From NCBI GenBank assembly GCA_026002855.1, contig BPGD01000001.1, positions 4,224,001-4,288,000 on the forward strand: a stretch of 64,000 nucleotides of DNA, read 5' to 3'. The first letter of the stretch is position 1. Every line of letters begins with the position of its first letter. The translations under genes were made by a program, and so were the position numbers. The notes under the pieces are model-generated. The model did no database searches. It saw only the letters and a list, made by a program, of their open reading frames with translations, and was not told the origin of the DNA. Positions 59,230 through 64,000 of this stretch are shown one piece after another. Source of the stretch: Bryobacteraceae bacterium (lineage in GTDB: Bacteria > Acidobacteriota > Terriglobia > Bryobacterales > Bryobacteraceae).

Positions 59230-60375
59230 ATGTCAGGCCGGTGGATCCTGCGCGCGGTGATTCTGTTTGCCACGCAAGCCGTCCTCGCAGCGCAGGGCTA
59301 TTGGTATTACTACTGGGGGCAGTTGAACACATACGCTAACGGAGCCCAGGCCTACACAGTGGCCTCGGTTCCTTTCGGCTGCGTGAACCGGAGCGAACTG
59401 GAATTGACCCGGGAATCTGAAACCGTCGATTCCAGAAGCGGGGGCAATTGCTGCTGGGGCTGTAGCGGCGGATCGGTGTACCTTTGGGTAGAGAATCAGG
59501 ATTGTTTGCCGCCCCAGACGTGGTATGCCGCATCAGGAGAGGCTGAGTTCGTGCTGCCGGACTACGGATGGACGACAGATAGCTATTGGGACGGCCGTGC
59601 GACGCCGCCATCGCAGGTGGACGTCACCTCCGCCAGCATTCCGTCGGACCAGATCACTGTGGAACTCTCGCCTTGCGGAGGCTATGGGGAGCTGGTGGTG
59701 ACAATCACTGGAGATACGACGGTGGAACTGTATCGGGGATCGCGGGGCGGCGGCACCCAGGTGGTGAGCTTCAACATTCCGGCCCTGCCGAACGGCAAGA
59801 CATTCCAGAAGGTGCGCGCCGAATGGACGCCGCAGGACGGACAGCGGACGGCAACGCGAGGCTACGGCTTCAAGGTTCTGGGAGATTATCTGCACGGGCA
59901 GTACAATTCTGTGCTGGAAAGCGGATGCTCAGGCAGCCTCGTTCCTCTGCGGTATGTCACAGGGGACTGCGTATACGTCCAGAGCTGTGATTTTTCGTCA
60001 TTCAGCGGCAAGAACATGTGGTGGCAGGAAGTGCGGGAAAATGGAAGCGGATGGTCGGACGCTTTATCGGGCGTTGTCTCCCGGGAATATTATTGCGGCT
60101 CAGGTTCCGATCGGGGAAGGCGCGTGCCATCACCTTGCGCCCACTGCCCCGGAATGAGTCTTAACGCCTATCAGACGGTGGCTCGGACCCCATACCACCC
60201 GGAGCTTCAATGTGGGGATGTCGTCTTCATCTTTGGACTCGGCCTGCGGACAGTGGCAGATCAAGGCGAGAACGTCGCCGTGGATCAACTGGATCATTTC
60301 ATCGGGTTCACAGGGTGCAATCAGGCAACGACATACGGGAGAAGAAAGACGGTCAAGCTCCTCGGCGCTCCGTGA
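59230..60375 (+). CDS. secreted cysteine-rich protein with C-terminal 3D-like domain
   Basis: A 381-residue protein. Leader about 1-21 (WILRAVILFATQAVLA). The mature part holds 14 cysteines, including CCWGC (74-78) and CAHC (303-306). Its middle is beta-rich (QITVELSPCGGYGELVVTIT). Residues about 314-381 resemble the 3D domain of MltA/YocH-type wall enzymes: CGDVVFIFGLGLRTVADQG, LDHFIGF and YGRRKTVKLL. Asp344 and Asp355 match two of the three aspartates; the first is not obvious. A wall-related role is possible. GGAAGGAGGAAG precedes the ATG. Confidence 0.65.
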   Translation: MSGRWILRAVILFATQAVLAAQGYWYYYWGQLNTYANGAQAYTVASVPFGCVNRSELELTRESETVDSRSGGNCCWGCSGGSVYLWVENQDCLPPQTWYAASGEAEFVLPDYGWTTDSYWDGRATPPSQVDVTSASIPSDQITVELSPCGGYGELVVTITGDTTVELYRGSRGGGTQVVSFNIPALPNGKTFQKVRAEWTPQDGQRTATRGYGFKVLGDYLHGQYNSVLESGCSGSLVPLRYVTGDCVYVQSCDFSSFSGKNMWWQEVRENGSGWSDALSGVVSREYYCGSGSDRGRRVPSPCAHCPGMSLNAYQTVARTPYHPELQCGDVVFIFGLGLRTVADQGENVAVDQLDHFIGFTGCNQATTYGRRKTVKLLGAP

Positions 60376-60387
60376 AGGGAGGTGATC

Positions 60388-61326
60388 GTGCTGAGCATCA
60401 TGATTCTCTGCTTTCTAGCCGCGTTTCAGGCGCCAGTCGGCGAAGACCTGCTGAAGCTCGGCGACGGGACGGAGGTCCGGATTCGAAGAGCAGGTGAATC
60501 GCCGCGTCCGCTCCGGGCGGACATTCAACCTTCGAATCAGCCTGGGTTTTCCGTTGTGCTTCCATTGGATCATGCCAACGTGGAAGGCGTGCTCAGAGCC
60601 GGACCCGGCAGACTCGTGCTTCATGGACGGCGGGCGGCAGACAAGCCGCTTTATGTGTTCTCCTGGGTTGACGTCAGCCGCCAGCTTGTTGTGGATTCCA
60701 TTGCCGCCGATTGGGCTTCGATCTCCCCAGACACCCGGTATGTGGCGTATCGATACGCCGGGGGAAGCGGCGGTTGCCCTCCAGGAGTGGCAATCGGAGC
60801 GGTCCTGGCATTCGATATCCAGAATCCGTTTTCAGACACGGCAGAGGGATGGCTCCCGGCTGCCGGGGAATTGTCCCTCAGAGAGCGGGGTGTCATCCTT
60901 TACCCGGAAGAGCTTCGAAAAGAAGGCAGATACGAGCGCTTCGAACCGGCTGAGAAGGGCTGGCTTCCCAATGGCCTGCCCCGTTTTTTCCTGATGGGGG
61001 GCCCGGTGTGGAGCCCGGAGTCGATGAGAATGGCTATTACGGAATCCGAGGACACTGAGGTGAGGCTCGTCATCATCGATGTTTCTGCCGGGTTGCGTCA
61101 TCCGATCATCCACAAGATCCCGGTTCCGAACGAGCCGTTCCTGAACCCCGAGTACGGATCGGCAAAATACCCGCCGGATCCGCGAGCCGACTACAGGCTG
61201 ACGGTGAAATCCATTCGCTTCACGGAGGATGGCCGTGGCGTGGAGGTGACGTCATGGCCCACGCCGAAGTTCCTGGAAAAGACGATGGTGCTTCCTGTGC
61301 CGCCGGCGGCGGGTGCCAGACAGTAG
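60388..61326 (+). CDS. secreted TolB-like propeller protein of unknown function
   Basis: A 312-residue protein with a leader (LSIMILCFLAAFQAPVG). Blade-like repeats are visible: ISPDTRYVAYRYAG, WSPESMRMAITESEDTEVRL and SIRFTEDGRGVEVTSW, as in TolB/WD40-like propellers. Only about three clear blades are visible. GTG 60388 has GGGAGG upstream; GTG 60382 sits on it and ATG 60400 is a further option. It follows the cysteine-rich gene by 12 bp. No family was recognised. Confidence 0.6.
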   Translation: MLSIMILCFLAAFQAPVGEDLLKLGDGTEVRIRRAGESPRPLRADIQPSNQPGFSVVLPLDHANVEGVLRAGPGRLVLHGRRAADKPLYVFSWVDVSRQLVVDSIAADWASISPDTRYVAYRYAGGSGGCPPGVAIGAVLAFDIQNPFSDTAEGWLPAAGELSLRERGVILYPEELRKEGRYERFEPAEKGWLPNGLPRFFLMGGPVWSPESMRMAITESEDTEVRLVIIDVSAGLRHPIIHKIPVPNEPFLNPEYGSAKYPPDPRADYRLTVKSIRFTEDGRGVEVTSWPTPKFLEKTMVLPVPPAAGARQ

Positions 61327-61976
61327 CCAGCCTTACGGGCAGATGAGAGGCGAGGAGGAGTTCGCGGCCACAGTTCCTGCGCCAGGCGGCGAACCGGCGC
61401 GGGAGCCAGGCCATCCCGGCGCTGCCGGAAAGAATCGGTCCGGGCGAGTCGCCCGGCCTGATTCTGGATCCCGAGCCGCACCCCACGGAAGGCGTACCTT
61501 TCCTCCTTATCCCAACGCAGACGGCGGTTCCAGATGGCGGCGGCGCCATTCAGGTCCGGCATTTCTTCGGCGAAGAGTCCCGCCGAGGCGTCCGAGGAGA
61601 AACGGAGCGCGCCGGGCCGGAACCCGGGAGTTCTGCCGATCCGCAAGATCCGGTTCATCGAGGGCGGACGGAGGATTCAGGTAGAGCTGGCCCCGAAAGA
61701 GGGCGCAGACCTGGACGTCGTCCTTGCCGTGGATGTTCCAGGCTACGAAGGGAAATGAGGCGAGTTCCCGAAGAATGAGCATGGGCGTGCATGCTTCCAA
61801 GGGTCCCATTTTCCCCGCCCTACGGTTTCCTTGGACACTGATTGGCGCTCAGGAGCATCCAGATGTCGAACACAGAACGAGCGGATTCCCGCCCCGCGTG
61901 AAGGACCGGAGGGCGCGCTGTACGGGGCCGGAATCGGGCCGCGGCGGCAAGGGCCGCTCGCTCGGCCAAGCGCAAG
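61327..61976. other. intergenic stretch with a gene remnant, before the IS3-type remnant
   Basis: 650 bp with no intact gene. It holds the coding-like remnant at 61534-61758. Around 61440-61600 another frame is open and coding-like, but the frames are broken relative to each other, consistent with decay of a gene related to the propeller protein. From about 61930 the sequence reads as the start region of an IS3-type OrfA. Confidence 0.45.
61534..61758 (+). pseudogene. possible remnant of a paralogue of the 60388 gene
   Basis: The frame ends LPIRKIRFIEGGRRIQVELA and continues to GADLDVVLAVDVPGYEGK and a stop. This resembles the end of the preceding protein (VKSIRFTEDGRGVEVTSW, then KTMVLPVP): KxIRFxExGRxxxV is shared. 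Upstream coding similarity is lost in this frame (a TGA lies at 61459). It may be the tail of a duplicated, decayed copy. The evidence is a short match only. Confidence 0.35.
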
Positions 61977-62942
61977 ATGAGTGTTGTTCTGGAGCTGCTC
62001 CGCGGCGCTGATCTGGAGTCCACGAGCCGCCGGTATGGCGTCACGGCGGCGACCCTGTCGCCAGTGGCGCGAGGCTTTTCTGGCGGCCGGCGAGGAGGGG
62101 CTCAAGATCCGGCAGGAGGATCTGGTCGACGAGCAGGGCCGGCGGATGAAATCCGTCATCGCCGATCTGGCGATGGAGAACCACCTGCTCCCGCGACGCA
62201 TCCGGCGCATGGAGGACGAGAAGCCATATCTCAAGTAGAGGTCGAAGAAATCAGCCGCACCCGGTCGGCCTCCACAGGACGCAGCTACGGGCGCCTCTCA
62301 GGTTCTCAAGGCGTGGGACCTGCCGCGGTCGACGTTCTATCAGCGGCGCTGTCGGCAGGCCTCGCCCCGCCTGCCCACCAGGCGCGGCCCGACGACGAGC
62401 TACAGCGATGAGCAACTCGTCGGCGAGACCCGGCGCGCGATCCGGGAATCGCCCTTCCACGGCGAAGGCCACCGCAAGGTGTGGGCCAGGGCTGCGCCTG
62501 ATGCGCCAACACCAACTGCTCGCCGCCGCAGCGGCAGCCGCAGCCCGTCGAGCTCAAACGGCACGAAGGAGCCATCCTCGCCCGACGGCTCAACCAGATG
62601 TGGGGCATCGACGCCACGGCCGGCTTCACTCTCCGGGACGGGCAGGTGCCCATCTTCGCCATGATTGACCACGGCTCGGCCCGCTGCCTCGGCATCCACG
62701 TGGCCAAACGCGGCACGCGGTTCGAGGCGCTGGAACCGTTGCGCCAGGCCGTACGCGAACAGTTCGGAAGCTTCAGCGAAGGCACCGCGCTGGGCGTCAA
62801 GCTGCGCCATGACCATGGCTCGCTGTTTCATGAGCGACGACTTCCAGCGCGAGATCCGCTTTCTCGGCCTCGTGTCTTCACCGGCCTTCGTCCGTGAGCC
62901 GGAAGGCAACGGCTCGATCGAACGCTTCTTCCGCACCCTCTT
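61977..62942 (+). pseudogene. frameshifted, truncated IS3-type transposase (orfA-orfB)
   Basis: The N-terminal orfA part reads MSVVLELLRGADLESTSRRY, then shifts frame near 62062 (one extra C) to QWREAFLAAGEEGLKIRQED and a stop at 62236. The orfB part reads VLKAWDLPRSTFYQRR and ESPFHGEGHRKVWAR, breaks near 62489, resumes as NQMWGIDATAGFTLRDGQVP (first catalytic Asp of the DDE core), breaks near 62828 and resumes SDDFQREIRFLGLVSSPAF with NGSIERFFRTL (catalytic Glu region). It ends abruptly; the last third is missing. At least three frameshifts. Confidence 0.8.
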
Positions 62943-62950
62943 AGGCGGCA

Positions 62951-63556
62951 TCAAAGATCCCGCCGCAATTCGGGACCTTCTTCCGCTGTGCTTGCGAAAA
63001 ACTCGCCAGCCGCCCTCCAGATGTTCCGGATCCGCTCCGGCCCGGAAGCCAGGATCGCCGCTTCGCTGAAGAGCTCCGCCGGCGGCTCCTCCAGCTTTAC
63101 TTCATCCAGCCGCCAGATCGTGGTTCCGTGTACGGGAAGCCGCAGGATCGACCGGACGACCACGGCATATTCATAGCTGTACCAAGTTTCTTCGGTTCCT
63201 TCGCCGTACTTCAGTACACGGCGATGGCATGGAATGCCAAACAAATGCGTGGCCGGTTCGTCAGGCGCGGCGGCCGGAAATCCTCGCGGCGGGGTAGGAG
63301 CCCTGACAGGGCAAACACTTGCCTGCGGTGGTTCTCCGGCGTGGTAGACGATGAAGAGTTCCCGGCGGCTGTCATATACCACGACCGTTATCGGCAGATT
63401 GCCGAAAAAGTCCGTAGAGGTCATGTCACCTGCGGAGTTTCTGGCGGCTCTCGAAACAAGCCTGGAGACCGGCTCTCCTTCCGAAGCGGGATCGTGATCG
63501 ACATATATTGCGGCGCTAAGTGGCCGGTTCTTGCAGAATGGCCAAATTAGCGACAT
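62951..63556 (-). CDS. hypothetical protein
   Basis: A 201-residue frame. No leader or known motif. An internal Met at residue 45 (MTSTDFFGNLPITVVVYDSR, nucleotide 63424) is an alternative start. The middle has VVVYDSRRELFIVYHAGEP, and the C-terminal half YSYEYAVVVRSILRLPVHGT. Its stop lies 9 bp beyond the truncated transposase, so the C-terminus may have been trimmed by that insertion. Codon use is less GC-biased than the housekeeping genes. Function unknown. Confidence 0.5.
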   Translation of the reverse strand: MSLIWPFCKNRPLSAAIYVDHDPASEGEPVSRLVSRAARNSAGDMTSTDFFGNLPITVVVYDSRRELFIVYHAGEPPQASVCPVRAPTPPRGFPAAAPDEPATHLFGIPCHRRVLKYGEGTEETWYSYEYAVVVRSILRLPVHGTTIWRLDEVKLEEPPAELFSEAAILASGPERIRNIWRAAGEFFASTAEEGPELRRDL

Positions 63557-63806
63557 GTAGCATGCACCTCAACAATGACTTGCCTGTCTCGCTCCGAAAA
63601 GTGTTCGAAGAGATGGGCGTGACAATCAATAGCATGGCGGAGCTTGGGACGCCGGCTGCCACCATGACTCGAAGCATTTCTGCCAACCTGAGATTGTAAC
63701 CCGTATCCAGAATACGTCGATCGCAGGAGGGCACGGTGGTCTGGGCAGGATAGAAGCGTTCCATGAGCCGGTCGTACATCTCGGATAAGTACGGAGGTTG
63801 CCGCAT
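63516..63806 (-). CDS. hypothetical protein, weakly supported
   Basis: A 96-residue frame beginning MRQPPYLSEMYDRLMERFYP and overlapping the next gene by 41 bp. The text is protein-like (helical LRLAEMLRVMVAAGV) and lower in GC. No ribosome-binding site is seen. Two other reverse frames over the same bases are also open (63547-63879 and 63626-63958), so coding assignment here is uncertain, and the true gene may begin beyond 63806 or be broken. Confidence 0.3.
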   Translation of the reverse strand: MRQPPYLSEMYDRLMERFYPAQTTVPSCDRRILDTGYNLRLAEMLRVMVAAGVPSSAMLLIVTPISSNTFRSETGKSLLRCMLHVANLAILQEPAT

Positions 63807-64000
63807 GACAAGAATTCAAAAAAACTGTCCAGGGAATCGGGGCGGTAAAGCCGTCGCCATGCCCGGCGGCGTGGGCCAAGCCGTCCAGAGAGGCCGCCAG
63901 GCGTTTCTCCTGCGGGCTTGTTCCCGAGGATGGGGGAAGAACGAAACAGTTCTATCACAAAATGTTCTGTTTATGACCCAGGAGTATCAGGCGCAAGAGC

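Overview
The window is high-GC bacterial DNA. Gene content resembles Acidobacteriota, probably the Bryobacterales/Solibacter branch. This is inference: there are many enzymes with twin-arginine-type leaders, Gfo/Idh/MocA oxidoreductases, exported sugar-isomerase-like proteins, sortilin/BNR repeat proteins, YtcJ-type amidohydrolases and secreted proteins with c-type haem motifs. No rRNA, tRNA or CRISPR array was found.

Layout. 1-7.5 kb: an operon for methylmalonyl-CoA metabolism (carboxyltransferase 3' end, OadG-like subunit, biotin carrier, epimerase, mutase small and large subunits, MeaB chaperone, succinyl-CoA:acetate-type CoA-transferase), able to interconvert succinyl-CoA and propionyl-CoA. 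7.5-22.8 kb: mostly exported hydrolases, oxidoreductases, a subtilase, a PhzF protein, and a dihaem peroxidase/DUF3365 pair beside an apparently exported methyltransferase. 22.9-29.5 kb: a reverse-strand housekeeping run recO-glyQ-glyS-ppdK, separated from the forward gene on its left by two back-to-back terminators. 29.5-38.8 kb: exported FAH-family protein, small zinc-ribbon protein, heparinase-like and EF-hand hydrolase proteins, agmatine deiminase, and an OmpA-like/BNR pair. 38.8-44.9 kb: glpD-glpK downstream of an unusual amidohydrolase-pectate lyase fusion. 44.9-56.2 kb: DUF362, ispG, a degenerate receiver protein, the DUF1385-prfA-prmC-dinB chain, an MFS transporter, an orphan 2Fe-2S protein and an SDR.

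56.2-64 kb is the accessory part. A decayed IS21-type element, in which istA and istB have been fused by an internal deletion, is followed by three tightly spaced genes for secreted proteins of unknown function (one cysteine-rich with a 3D-like domain, one propeller-like). Then come a gene remnant, a frameshifted and truncated IS3-type transposase, and two reverse-strand hypothetical genes at the window edge. The secreted trio and the amidohydrolase-pectate lyase fusion are the least explained parts of the window. No known defence or biosynthetic system was recognised.
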